Assembly (NCBI GenBank): GCA_025024175.1
Contig: QCXZ01000003.1
Span: 34,372,257 to 34,436,256, forward strand
DNA: 64,000 nucleotides
From: Rhyzopertha dominica
Taxonomy: Eukaryota > Arthropoda > Insecta > Coleoptera > Bostrichidae
Reading direction: 5' to 3'
The notes under the pieces are model-generated. The model worked only from the letters and a program-made list of their open reading frames with translations, made no database searches and was not told the DNA's origin. Positions 10,461-21,628 of this stretch are shown here, in pieces (position 1 is the first letter of the stretch; each line of letters starts with the position of its first letter). A program made the position numbers and the translations under genes.

Positions 10461-12937
10461 ACTTGCATGACCGTGTTTACTTTTTAAACAGAGTAAATTG
10501 TTTGATGGATAAATACCAATTGAGACATTAACTAATTCGAGGTACTCAAATAACAATACTTTTTTCAAAATTTTGCATTATATTTACACTTCTGTACAAA
10601 AGACTACGAACGAGGTATATTTTAGTCTTGAGTCTTGAGTAATGCTTTTGTTTTTAATGCAACTTTCATAAATGGAAGATATGGATCGGAATGGGCGTTT
10701 TATTCGGCTTTTACGCTTTTCTGTGGTGACCCGTATTTAATGAGAATTCATATATTTATTATTTTCTAAAGATCGATCTGCGACAGCACAACAATATTAT
10801 GAATTTATTATTATTTATTAAACCAAAGTAAAGTAAAACTAGTGGCAGTCATTTGAACTGAATTATTTCTACTAACATTTTGTTGGGAAATGTCTGTTAT
10901 AGCTTGAGGAATAGCATGCTCTCTTCCATGAAGACTGAAATCTTGTGTTAGAAACGTTTGTTGTAGCTCCATTGTCATTGTCAGTAATATCTCCTTCAAG
11001 AATTTTTGAGGCTGTTTTCCTCTTGTTTTCAACTGAAAAGTATCAATGTAACCCTCACATACAGCATTCGATCAACAACCACCATCGCGCTTTATTGTTT
11101 GTAGGTGTATTCTGGTATTTATTAGGAGTGAAGCTGACTATTTTCGGAAACAATGCTCTGTGTATTCTTGAGCTTGGAGTAAATTAAATAAATTGACAAT
11201 CTTCTTTGGCATTGCTCTAAAGGTGTTTAAACCAACGGGAAGGTTGTCGCAATTACCACCTCTGTAACCGACGAATAACATTCCATGAACAGCATGATTA
11301 AAATCCAACACAAGATATATTTCAATTATTTCAACCAAGTACCTACGACAACAACAGATAATTCTGGAGGTAGTTGGTACGATGATATGAAAAAGCTGTC
11401 CCTTTTTCACATTTTCTAATTGCTAGTTAGTTCATCTACTCTATCAACTACAATGTTTATACGTTCTTTATATCCAGCTGTTGTTTTAAAAAAGTTTTGA
11501 AACATCCTCATTTATTAACAAAAATGATTAGATTTACTGCTTCTTTGAGATTATATAGTTCGCAGCTTTGAATACAAAACCCAAAAAACTTCTTCGATAA
11601 TTCTTTAAAGGCAGCCCAAATTTGAAGGGTTGCCATAACACTTCGAAAGTTTCCTTACATTTTATTTTAAATGGAAATTGTTGATTTAGATTTTTTAGAG
11701 TTTTTTAAATAAAGTTTTGTACATTACACGTGGGTTAGAACATACTACAGTAACTTCTATCTACTCGCACTAATAATGTAAATAACTATTAATCTCGTCA
11801 ATGATGGCGTCATTTTCCGATCCGAAAGCAATATGTATCTTTCTGTTGACATCTACAAAATATGGCTATAATAAGCAATTTCTAAGCTGCTTTAAAATAA
11901 ATTTGATCTTTCGAAAAGTATTGTTTCACATCTAACTTGGGCACACGCCAAAGTGAGTAGTATTTATACTTGATCTATAAGTTTGCATATGCAATTGAAA
12001 AACAACACCTTTTGACAGTTTTTACGTTTAGATCTGACATCCTTGGTCTTTGGTTAGTTTTTCTTAATCGTCATCAATGTCATTCGCCAATACCATTTTA
12101 TTAATACAGAATACTAAAGCAGTTGACTCTGTTTTAAAAGCTTCTGTTCTCCATACAGTTTTTGTCTTAAGAGATTGTGAAAATCTGTATATTAGCAAAT
12201 ATACCTGTTAGTACGTAACACATCAACACTACACATAAATGAACGTGGGTGATGTCACAAAATATATAAGAGTACCTCTTGACTTGAGTCTTGAAGTTAA
12301 ATTTATTTGGTTCAACATTTTTTAAATTTAATTGTATTAATATTTTTCTTATTCCACTAAATGAAACTAATAAAATTTGTGAAATCCGCATATTCTAAAT
12401 TTTGGACTAACCCAGCTAAAATCTCCTCTTGCAAGCACTTTTTAAAGAATTTATACTAAGTTGACTAAACTGCAAAGTATGTATATCAATCTATTCACAT
12501 GCTTCTCCAAAATTTTGCTATAAATATTTCGAATATATCAGTTATAAGATGAACATCACTATTTTGCTACTGACGTGCAACAGTTAAACGGTACATAGTT
12601 TTATCTTCAGCTGAAAAAGATTTGGGGTTTTGAAATTTGGCAGTTTAGTGATCTAAACTACATGCTAGATTTGGGATTAACAAGGGCTGCCGCTGGCGCT
12701 GGCTGCTGCCTACAATAGGCAAGTTTGCAATAGTGATACGACATCTGGCGGCAGATATATATATAAAATATTAAGAACAGTACTTTAATGCTGGAAAAGG
12801 CGGGATTGTTGTGCAATATGGCTGTTTTTGTTATATCGTATTAGCATTTTTAAATTGTGGGTAGTAAATATTATTAAGAAAAAGAGGATACATGTAAACA
12901 CAAAAAGCATGTGTGATATTATATTATAATAGTAATA
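10461..12937. other. AT-rich; weak protein-like frames on the minus strand
   Basis: Minus frames at 11,138-11,410 (contains MLFVGYRGGNC) and 10,811-11,032 are slightly more protein-like than background. They could be remnants of a transposase, but I could not fix the family. Around 12,684-12,760 is a short GC-rich patch (GCTGCCGCTGGCGCTGGC). No gene is claimed. Confidence 0.4.
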
Positions 12938-12938
12938 T

Positions 12939-13010
12939 GCGGTTATGTGGTTCAGCGGTTATCACATAGGTTATTGCCACGAGTGTATTTTGGTTACCAT
13001 TACCAGTTCC
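12939..13010 (+). pseudogene. tRNA-like 5' half (tRNA-Val-like), SINE head or tRNA relic
   Basis: TGGTTCAGCGG at 12,948-12,958 matches the RNA polymerase III A-box consensus exactly and is followed by TTATCACATAGG, much like the D-arm region of eukaryotic tRNA-Val. The expected B-box position near 12,992 reads GGTTACCATTACC, only a partial match to GGTTCGANNCC. It is therefore either a degraded tRNA-derived SINE or a tRNA pseudogene, not a functional tRNA. Confidence 0.35.
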
Positions 13011-14051
13011 TTTGTAATAATTATTTTAAATATACTCGTTTGCGAACCCATCTGTGCTTCATTATGCGATACAGACGAGTATATTATAATAGCAAGTACT
13101 GTTTATTTCCGCCATTTGCAAAGGCACACTAGCGCCACCAACGGTCGATAAACTCTCCTATATCGCCCTTCCAGAACATCCCAGACCAAAAATATCACAA
13201 GTTCTCTACATTTGTGGGAAAGATTTTTTTGTTTTGAAAATAAGTAAATTATTTTAGAAAGAATTATACGGTGCAGTGTATTTTGTAAACTAAGTACACG
13301 TTTCTTCACCTCATAAAATTATTTATTATCGACTTATTTATTATTACTTGTCAGTTTTTCTCTTTTCCATACCACCATGATATAGAGTTAACGGAGCGTT
13401 TATTTGTAATGTTCTCAATACACCATATTTTACCTTTAATTACTTTTATATCTATACCTTCCTACTGTTTCACAATTCTGGATTTACTAGGTAATAATGT
13501 TTGGTTGAATAGCGTCTTCTTCTTCTTCAGAATCCTTCTAATTTTATGTTGTGATGCTTTGCTGAACATAGTTCAGATGTTCTTATTCATCGTCAAAGTT
13601 AGCAAAGGAATCTCTGTTGCAATACACGATGGAGCACTTTAAATCGGCTTTTCAGCTACCAACTGCCGATCCGCATCATTTTTTTACATTTGCAATACAG
13701 GAAGTTGAGGAGTATATCGGCAATAGGCGCTGCAGTTGCTTTGATTATTGTAAGTCGTGTCCATCCCCATTATTTAGGATTTGTTGAAACACTATACCAA
13801 GTCTGTATTTGATGCAACAATACATAGATATTTGAATGCTGGCATACTGCTGCTGCTGTGGCTGGTACTGAGCAAAATTTAATCTTTTATTTTTGTCTCC
13901 GATCTGGTAAAATATTGTTAGGGAAAGAAACTCTTTGGTGTTAAAATCTACTTTCTTTTTTGAACATGCTTGTTCCAATAAATATTTTGGACAGTTTCGC
14001 CAGTGCTACCAGAACAACAAGAAGGTTCTCATGCAATGAGATATGATGAGG
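13011..14051. other. AT-rich sequence up to the foldback element
   Basis: Frames at 13,409-13,642 and 13,745-13,978 show no family motif. A glutamine-codon-like CTGCTGCTGCTG lies near 13,848 on the plus strand. No gene recognised. Confidence 0.5.
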
Positions 14052-14059
14052 ACGTACTG
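14052..14059. repeat. Left target-site duplication ACGTACTG
   Basis: Exact 8-bp direct repeat of 17,816-17,823, lying immediately outside the inverted termini of the foldback element. An 8-bp duplication is the length made by hAT and P-superfamily transposases. Confidence 0.7.
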
Positions 14060-14400
14060 ACGTCCGTGAAGTTGGCCACAATGTCAAAGCACAAATTATA
14101 CTATCATATCCCATCCTTAGTGCTTCCATTGTGCCTCATTGTGCTTAATAGAAATCGACAGCCACATCTATTGTTTTCAAGCTATGACCGTTATGATTTT
14201 TTGTGGCCAACTTCGCACTTAGCCACCAATTTTCAAATTTAACATATCTAAAGGCACCAGCCTTTAGTGCTTCGTTAGTGCTTCATTGTGCTTCAACTAT
14301 TATGCTCCTTAAGCCAGTATGTGCCCATAATAATTACTATATAGTTATTAGGTCTAGCCACTGACATGAAGCACAAATGTTAATCTTTGCACTAATCTTT

Positions 14401-15345
14401 AGTGCTTCGATTGTGCTTCATTGTGCTTCATGTGTTAACTTGGCCACATGATCACTTTTTAGTAAAATAAATATTTTTATATTTGGAAGTTAGCCACCAA
14501 ATTGAAGCACAATTGCCCATCTTTTACTAATCTTTAGTGCTTCGATTGTGCTTCATTGTGCTTCATGTGTTAACTTGGCCACATGACCCCTTTTTAGTAA
14601 AATCAATATTTTTATATTTGGAAGTTAGCCACCCAATTGAAGCACAATTGCTCATCTTTTACTAGTCTTTAGTGCTTCAATTGTGCTTCATTGTGCTTCA
14701 TGTGTTAAGTTAGCCACAGGACCTGTTTTTAGTAAAATCCATATTTTTATATTTGGAAGTTAGCCACCCAACCGAAGCACAATTGCCCATCTTTTAACAG
14801 TCTTTAGTGCTTCGATTGTGCTTCATTGTGCTTCATGTGTTAAGTTAGCCACACGACCTGTTTTCAGTAAAATCCATATTTTTATATTTGGAAGTTAGCC
14901 ACCCAATTGAAGCACAATTGCTCATCTTTTACTAGTCTTTAGTGCTTCGATTGTGCTTCATGTGTTAAGTTAGCCACACGACCTGTTTTTAGTAAAATCC
15001 ATATTTTTATATTTGGAAGTTAGCCACCCAACCGAAGCACAATTGCCCATCTTTTAATAGTCTTTAGTGCTTCGATTGTGCTTCATTGTGCTTCATGTAT
15101 TAACTTAGCCACGTGACCCCTTTTCAGTAAAATCCGTATTTTTGTATTTGGAAGTTAGCCACCCAACCGAAGCACAAATGCCCATCTTTTAACAGTGTTT
15201 AGTGCTTCGATTGTGCTTCATTGTGCTTCATGTGTTAAGTTAGCCACACGACCTGTTTTTAGTAAAATCCATATTTTTATATTTGGAAGTTAGCCACCCA
15301 ATTGAAGCACAATTGCTCATCTTTTACTAGTCTTTAGTGCTTCAA
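14401..15345 (+). repeat. Left-arm tandem array, 7 units of 135 (one 125) bp
   Basis: AGTGCTTC starts recur at 14,401, 14,536, 14,671, 14,806, 14,941, 15,066, 15,201 and 15,336: intervals of 135 bp with one of 125 bp. The short unit has lost one copy of the 10-mer TTGTGCTTCA. Each unit contains TTGTGCTTCA copies, TGTGTTAA, a GCCAC motif, an AT-rich TTTTTATATTTGG core, then TTAGCCACC and GAAGCACAATTG. The outermost divergent unit (about 14,270-14,400) carries TATTAGGTCTAGCCACTGA. Confidence 0.9.
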
Positions 15346-15360
15346 TTCAATTCCGTTCAG

Positions 15361-15533
15361 TTATCCATTTTCAACCTCCAATTGCCAAGTCATTAGAGGC
15401 AATAGGCCACTACGCCACCTATAGTAGAAGACTAGATGGTATGTGGGAGCTATATGACGATATTAACCGAGAGTATAAAAATGTTGCATCTAATGTAGTA
15501 GTTAACCCTCATTCTTTGTTCTATTGCTGTTAA
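15361..15533 (+). CDS. Terminal exon of a ubiquitin-specific peptidase-like (C19-type) protein, partial
   Basis: A 57-codon frame ending in TAA at 15,531-15,533 contains IHFQPPI, then IGHYATYSRR, then WELYDD and finally PHSLFYC. This is the order at the C-terminal end of the ubiquitin-specific peptidase fold: a GHY box holding the catalytic His, a W..YDD block and a closing beta strand. The catalytic Cys box of the domain start is absent, so only the last exon is present. The upstream boundary CAATTCCGTTCAG ends with AG at 15,359-15,360, a plausible splice acceptor; codon phase suggests that the G at 15,360 may complete a split Val codon. Downstream an AATAAA lies 30 bp after the stop. Codon bias is ordinary and there is no frameshift. 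It sits precisely between the two repeat arms, so it probably belongs to the transposon as a leftover of an autonomous ancestor or a captured host exon. The peptidase assignment is from motif memory. Confidence 0.5.
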
Positions 15534-15562
15534 TATTCTTCTTATATTATTATTGGAGCTTT

Positions 15563-15568
15563 AATAAA
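15563..15568 (+). terminator. Poly(A) signal AATAAA
   Basis: Canonical AATAAA 30 bp after the stop codon of the peptidase-like exon, in the sense orientation. It supports that exon being a true 3' terminal exon. Confidence 0.5.
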
Positions 15569-15906
15569 AAGTTTCAGTCAAAATATTACTATGTAATTGT
15601 CACTCAAAACCCGTTATTTCCAAGGATTGTTAACCTGCAGTTTTAGAACTTAGTATCAGTATTTTTTATATTGAGTGCTGTAAATAATATTGCCCACTAC
15701 ATACTAAGTATTTTCGACATGCAAATTATTGAATTACAATTTGCAACGCATCATATACCTAGTGATCAACCTGTTGGACGAGGGTTGCGGGGTCAGGGGT
15801 GGTGTTCAGGCATTTTCTTAATATATACAATATGAAAAAAGTACTCTTATACAGGTTGCAGTAACTATAAAAATATAAAATTCATTCCCCACAATAAAGC
15901 ATAATC
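15569..15906. other. Unique non-coding centre of the foldback element
   Basis: No frame or repeat is recognised between the poly(A) signal and the start of the right array. From about 15,907 the sequence grades into a diverged copy of the arm unit (TTAAGACTAGTAAAAGATGG). Confidence 0.6.
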
Positions 15907-17608
15907 AAAGCACTTAAGACTAGTAAAAGATGGGCAAGTGCGCTTTAATTTGGTGTCTAAATTCAAAATATAAAAGTATTGATTTTACTAAAAAGGGATC
16001 ATGTGGCCAACTTAACACATGAAGCACAATGAAGCACTAAAGATTAGTAAAAGATGGGCATTTGTGCTTCAATTTGGTGGCTAACCTTCACATATAAAAA
16101 TATAGATTTTACTCAAATGGGGTCATCTGGCTAAGTAAACACAGGAGGCACAATCAAAGCACTAAAGATTAGTAAAAGATGGGCAATTGTGCTTCAATTT
16201 GGTGGCTAACTTCCAAATATACAAATATTTATTTTACGGAAAAGTGGTCATGTGGCCAAGTCAACACATGAAGCACAATGAAGCACAATCGAAGCACTAA
16301 GGATTAGTAAAAGATGGGCAATTGTGCTTCAATTTGGTGGCTAGCTTCCAAATATAAAAATATTTATTTTACTAAAAAGTGGTCATGTGGCCAAGTCAAC
16401 ACATGAAGCACAATGAAGCACAATCGAAGCACTAAAGATTAGTAAAAAATGGGCTATTGTGCTTCAATTTGGTGGCTAACTTCCAAATATAAAAATATTT
16501 ATTTTACGGAAAAGTGGTCATGTGGCCAAGTTAACACATGAAGCACAATCGAAGCACTAAGGATTAGTAAAAGATGGGCAATTGTGCTTCAATTTGGTGG
16601 CTAACTTCCACATATAAAAATATTTATTTTACTAAAAAGTGGTCATGTGGCCAAGTCAACACATTAAGCACAATCGAAGCACTAAAGATTAGTGGAAAGA
16701 ATAGCGTTTGTGCTTCATTTCAGTGGCTAGACCTAATAACTATACAGTAATTATTATGGGCACATACTGACTTAAGGAGCATAATTGTTAAAGCACAATG
16801 AAGCACAATCGAAGCACTAAAGATTAGTAAAAGATGGGCAATTGTGCTTCAATTTGGTGGCTAACTTCCAAATATAAAAATATAAATTTTACTAAAAATG
16901 GGTCATGTGGCCAAGTTAACACATGAAGCACAATCGAAGCACTAAAGATTAGTAAAAGATGGGCAATTGTGCTTCAATATGGTGGCTAACTTCCAAATAT
17001 AAAAATATTTATTTTACTAAATAGTGGTCATGTGGCCAAGTCAACACATGAAGCACAATGAAGCACAATCGAAGCACTAAGGATTAGTAAAAGATGGGCA
17101 ATTGTGCTTCAATTTGGTGGCTAACTTCCAAATATAAAAATATTTATTTTACGGAAAAGTGGTCATGTGGCCAAGTCAACACATGAAGCACAATGGAAGC
17201 ACTAAGGATTAGTAAAAGATGGGCAATTGTGCTTCAATTTGGTGGCTAACTTTCAAATATAAAAATATAAATTATACTAAAAAGGGGTCATGTGGCCAAG
17301 TTAACACATGAAGCACAATGAAGCACAATCGAAGCACTAAAGATTAGTAAAAGATGGGCAATTGTGCTTCAATTTGGTGGCTAACTTCCAAATATAAAAA
17401 TATTTATTTTACTAAAAAGTGGTCATGTGGCCAAGTCAACACATGAAGCACAATGAAGCACAATCGAAGCACTAAAAATTAGTGGAAAGAATAGCATTTG
17501 TGCTTCTTGTCAGTGGCTAGACCTAATAACTATATAGTAATTATTATGGGCACATACTGACTTAAGGAGCATAATTGTTAAAGCACAATGAAGCACTAAC
17601 GAAGCACT
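15907..17608 (-). repeat. Right-arm tandem array, 13 units of 125/135 bp
   Basis: GAAGCACT-type starts recur at about 15,907, 16,031, 16,156, 16,291, 16,426, 16,551, 16,676, 16,811, 16,936, 17,071, 17,196, 17,331, 17,466 and 17,601, with intervals of about 125 or 135 bp. The units are reverse complements of the left-arm units. The 10-bp difference is presence or absence of one CAATGAAGCA copy. A divergent unit with CTAGACCTAATAACTATA appears twice (16,676-16,811 and 17,466-17,601), exactly 790 bp apart, so a block of six units has been duplicated in this arm but not in the left one. Confidence 0.9.
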
Positions 17609-17815
17609 AAAGGCTGGTGCCAATAAAGATGTTAAATTTGGAAATTTGTGGCTATGTGCGAACTTGGCCACAAAAAATTATAACGTTCATAACTTGAAAA
17701 CGGTAGATGTGGCTATTAATTTTTATGAAGCACAATGAGGCACAATGGAAGCACTAAGGCTAGGGTAATGTAAAATACTTTGTGCTTCATGTTGGTGGCC
17801 AAATTCCTGGGACTG

Positions 17816-17823
17816 ACGTACTG
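17816..17823. repeat. Right target-site duplication ACGTACTG
   Basis: Exact partner of 14,052-14,059 directly after the right terminus (...GGGACTG). Confidence 0.7.
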
Positions 17824-17829
17824 ATTGCT

Positions 17830-18800
17830 GTTCTTGTGGGCTTATACGCTCATTGATCAATCAGCAATGTAAGGATCTGCATTTACCGTCCGTACCAACC
17901 TAGGTACGTCGTAGTTCGTAAAGCCACCACTGGCTGACTCATTGCAGATTTTCACAAAGCGCGGAGAAAGACGTGTCCACCTCAAAAAAAAAGCTGGGAG
18001 ACACATAAAGCAAAGGAAGTACATAGATAAATATCTACATAATATATCGTTAATTACAGTGTAATGTCCTTAACGTAGTCCCGGGTGTAGACAAAACTTA
18101 CAACACGCTACCCTTTAGTTGCTGTAGGTAATAAGGGGGGTACAATTTTTGCTCCGCGGTCGATTTTAGTCGCAATTCGGCTAATTATCGGTTAAAAACA
18201 TCGGAGGGTGGCAAGTACGGCGGGCTTTGCGTGTACGTCATTTGCATCTATTACATATTCAGAAGCATTTCAGACCTCAGGTCCGCACTTAAGGTTCTCA
18301 AACATTTCTCAAACCTAACAATTAAGCACGAGTAATTGCACCCATGCTCGCCACACAAAGATGTATACATACATTTATTTAACGTTACCAAACAGTATCG
18401 TTGTTTAGTCAAGTATAAAGTTATCCACGGCGAGGTATTTGTTGCGGTACGTAAAATTGTTGCGGTCGGTACTTATGTTGGTATGCGTTAAATATGCACA
18501 AAAAGATTCGAAAACTCCGTTCCCCGAACCGTGAACCTTCTACAGTTGATCAGCGCTTCCATGGCAGATGTTAATTGCGGAATACCCTGCCGTTTTAAAT
18601 GAGTCGCAGGCGAAGGGTGCAAATACCTGAGCCGTACACAATACGAATAGTTAAATGGTTAAAATTTCAAGGGAGATCATCCTCTGGTAAAAAGGCGGGA
18701 TGCTGTCGCCCCTTTAAGCGGAGTTCAGTTTCACACTGGACGGCCTGCCAGGGATGACGACTATACATCTGGACGGCTAGGGTTTTGATAAGAAATTGTC
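17830..18800. promoter_or_regulatory. Candidate cis-regulatory island
   Basis: GC-balanced DNA to the right of the transposon, with CTAATTATCGG near 18,181, ATTTGCAT (octamer, reverse) at 18,240-18,247 just after a CRE-like TACGTCA, and several CGG-containing tracts. No open frame of note. Function inferred from composition and motifs only. Confidence 0.28.
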
Positions 18801-19572
18801 CTTTTGAGGACATATTTAGGCTAGGCATTGAACAATGTAAATATAACGAACTGATCTGAGCCTGGAAATCTAATACCAGAGCTTTATAGACGCATGAACG
18901 TTCTCGTTTCGAAGAAACTGTTGTCTCGCTATAGGTATTCTCCTAAATTAAATTTTGCGTTATGTCTTCCAAACATTTTTAATGGCTACATTTATTAAGC
19001 TCAGAATGAATAAACATTGCAATTTGGGGAAACTGTGTACTATAGCTGAAATATTTGATTTATTTATTATTATTTTGTGGAACAAAGCGTCTTTCTGATC
19101 ATATAGTTGTTTTACTTATATCATGACACTTATATCAAATTAAGACAAAAAAAAGGATTGACTTCTAATTAGTTATATGCGTGATGTGATACGTAAGCAT
19201 GAAATTTTATTCATTTGTAAGGTACTTCGTTTTAAAGTGGAGCAGATTTTACAATGTTTCCATTTGCTATAGAGTGGTGATGCAAAAGCCACAGCGACCA
19301 TGTAATTTATACCACCAGAAAATAATGATGTAAAAGGGACCTAAATCTAAAACTTATATCGTATTATATCGTTGGATATAGAATAAAAGTGGTCACACTT
19401 TTTGAACTTACATTTTTTTGTTTCATTATATAACAAAACTAATTGAGAAACAAAGGTATTAAAACTACGGCTAGCCCGTAACAACACTTACTGTATTCAG
19501 TAATGTAAAAACATATGGTTTTATATAGGAAATGCTTAAAAAGCATTATTTTATTTCAGACTGTTCTGAGAA
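18801..19572. other. AT-rich sequence without recognisable gene
   Basis: Nothing recognised on either strand. Confidence 0.55.
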
Positions 19573-20260
19573 TTGGTTACAACCAAACATAACCTACTGT
19601 ATTTATCTACAGGTAAAAATTCCGACTTCTCGCCTTTGCTATATTACGACGGCCAAAGAGAAAGTAAAGCACATTATGACGCCTCCGCATGTTCCTTATG
19701 CGCCAAGATGAGTTGGAAAAGAAGACGAAACGTACGTATTCCGAATGATATACCTGGGTGCCACTCAAAAATCGACGTGTACGCGTCTTTCAGACGTTAT
19801 AAAATTCCTTTGTAAATTCAGTTAAGCTCCATAAGCAAAAATATTCTTTTCTGTGTCGTATTGATTTTTATCCCCAACCGTGGAGTGGGCCAGCCGACGT
19901 TTGTATGAAATTAAGCATGTGCATTTACAATACGTAGCAGGACGACTGTTTTATATACTAGACACTGTATAATGAATTTATGTTAGCGTCTGCCCTTATC
20001 GCAGAGAGTACGATTGCGCTTTTTCCGAACGTATCTCCCGTATCTCCTCCTTCAAGCCGCTCTTTATCAAATGGGTTTTCATATTCGGCGCGCTACAAGA
20101 TCAAGAACGACCTGGGAAATTGCCCTTTACACATCGCGCTGAATTATCAAGAGCTCGGTGCCGGCAATTTTTGCATTTGTCGCTATTCGCCGTTTCATAA
20201 GCGTCGGAACATTAATTCTTATTATTGCGTTCGCCGTTCAAAAAATTATTAAATCAGTAT
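19573..20260 (+). promoter_or_regulatory. GC-balanced island with a splice-like junction
   Basis: ACTGTATTTATCTACAG at 19,596-19,612 is a good 3' splice site and is followed at once by GTAAAA, so it could begin an exon or, less well, be a fused acceptor/donor. The frame that follows (to 19,815) is open and hydrophilic but has no recognised domain and mixed third-position GC. A second open frame spans 19,980-20,252. The block also contains CTTATCG, CTTTATCAAA (TCF-like) and ATTAATTC motifs, so an enhancer is equally likely. Confidence 0.25.
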
Positions 20261-21312
20261 CTGATTTTTTAATGGTTTGCACTAAAAGTAAGCTTTTCAA
20301 ACATCATAAGAGATTACATCATCACAGTCACGTGCACGTAGACGATTTGCAAGTGATCTAGTCTTTAAACACATTCTCTTTGACACAATAATAAAAATAT
20401 TTGCACTATAAATACTTCAAGGGTTCTTGGCTTTTTCATCACTTTTCCTCCTGATTCTCTTGCCATTTAATGCTCGGACGCCCAACCTCGGACTTTCGTT
20501 GTCTTTAGATCCTTCATCAAATCACTTTCTTTCAGTTTTTGCCTCTCTTATTTTCTAGTTCATGGTTTGCAAACAGTCCCAGAACTGTAGTGTAGGCGTA
20601 TATCACCCCAATAAGGGCTAAGGAGTATATGTTGCCTGTATAACTTGACAACACATTTCACTTGTGTGACAGAGTGATGCTCGATTAATATCAGTTTAGA
20701 GCGTCTTTAGGGTAGGTATACTTTAAAGGGCGTAGTCTTTGTATACTGCAAACGTTACTTTTGGTACTGCTGCTACTAATGGTAAAACATTCTGCATGTT
20801 TCTACAGAATTTGCTGATCCCTATGTAAGAATTTCACTTTTAGAGTAGCAGATGTTATCGCCCACGACTCATTTTGTATGTTAATGTAATATTCAGTACC
20901 TTCTTCTTACTTGCTTTAAACTATCATTCGTTAGAAGTAAATAATTTCTATCAGTAGTAAAAAAAATATCATTCTTCAAACATAAAGATTCCCCCCATAT
21001 TATCTTTTCCTCTAGAACATTTCTTGAATTAAAAAAATGTTAATACCTTTGTCGTTGATTATTCTACAAAATTTCGCAGTACTTACGTTTTATTTACAGC
21101 GTACGAAATTTCCTTGTGTAAAAGATTGGGATAACTTAAATGTTAAAGTTAATAACTGATGTACTCTTAAGTTTTGAAAAACTACTTGATGAAATTTATT
21201 TTATACTATTAAAAAATTTTTACTCTACAAACAAGAACATCAGTAATACAAACTGTTAACTGGAATCACACATGGTGTTGTGTCGTGTGGTAAATTTGCG
21301 TCCAGTAACGTT
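20261..21312. other. AT-rich sequence without recognisable gene
   Basis: Nothing recognised on either strand. Confidence 0.55.
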
Positions 21313-21320
21313 CATATATA

Positions 21321-21628
21321 CCGCTGTTAACGGAACTTGAAGTTTACGTCATAAATGACGTATTTCCATTACTATCATAAGATTTCCTGAGCACAATGCA
21401 AAGATAGCCGATATATTATGTTGACGTTAGTGTACAATATTGTCAACTAATTTTCGTTCATAGCATTTTGATAGGTTAAAAATGACAGTGACAGTTGAAA
21501 TTGGGAATCGATACTTGGTTTTTAGCGGTGATATATGTGCAACATGAGACAACATAGCTGCATAGCTATAACTATACTATAATAATTTATATTAAAAGTA
21601 TCACCTACTAAAGTATTGTAAACAGCGG
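21321..21628. mobile_element. MITE-like element, 308 bp
   Basis: CCGCTGTTAACGGAACTT at the left end pairs with the reverse complement of the right end, CCGCTGTTTACAATACTT (14 of 18 positions equal). Both ends abut TATATA, which may be the target duplication (2, 4 or 6 bp cannot be told apart). No coding capacity. The superfamily is unknown; a TA duplication would fit Tc1/mariner-type elements. Confidence 0.5.

Larger units (their letters stand above)
14060..17815. mobile_element. Non-autonomous foldback-type DNA transposon with satellite-like arms
   Basis: The two termini are inverted copies: the left end has GTTGGCCACAATG then AAGCACAAA, and the reverse-complemented right end has TTTGGCCACCAACATG then AAGCACAAA. 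Further in, about 220 bp of unique terminal sequence matches between arms (14,060-14,280 and 17,600-17,815), followed by tandem arrays in opposite orientation and a unique centre (15,346-15,905). The element is bounded by the direct repeat ACGTACTG on both sides, which supports insertion as one unit of 3,756 bp. No transposase is encoded. Long inverted arms made of tandem repeats are the hallmark of foldback elements such as Drosophila FB and the P-superfamily Galileo. The 8-bp TSD is compatible with hAT or P; the superfamily is not proven. Confidence 0.75.

Noticed and set aside
10811..11410. Possible piggyBac-like transposase on the minus strand (MLFVGYRGGNC against a VDEQLVxFRGRC motif)
   Set aside because: Only one motif fits, the expected preceding and following blocks lie at the wrong distance or are absent, and the first Asp cannot be placed.
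14401..17608. CRISPR array
   Set aside because: The repeats are 125-135 bp, tandem without unique spacers, lie in inverted arms and carry transposon termini in eukaryotic-type DNA.
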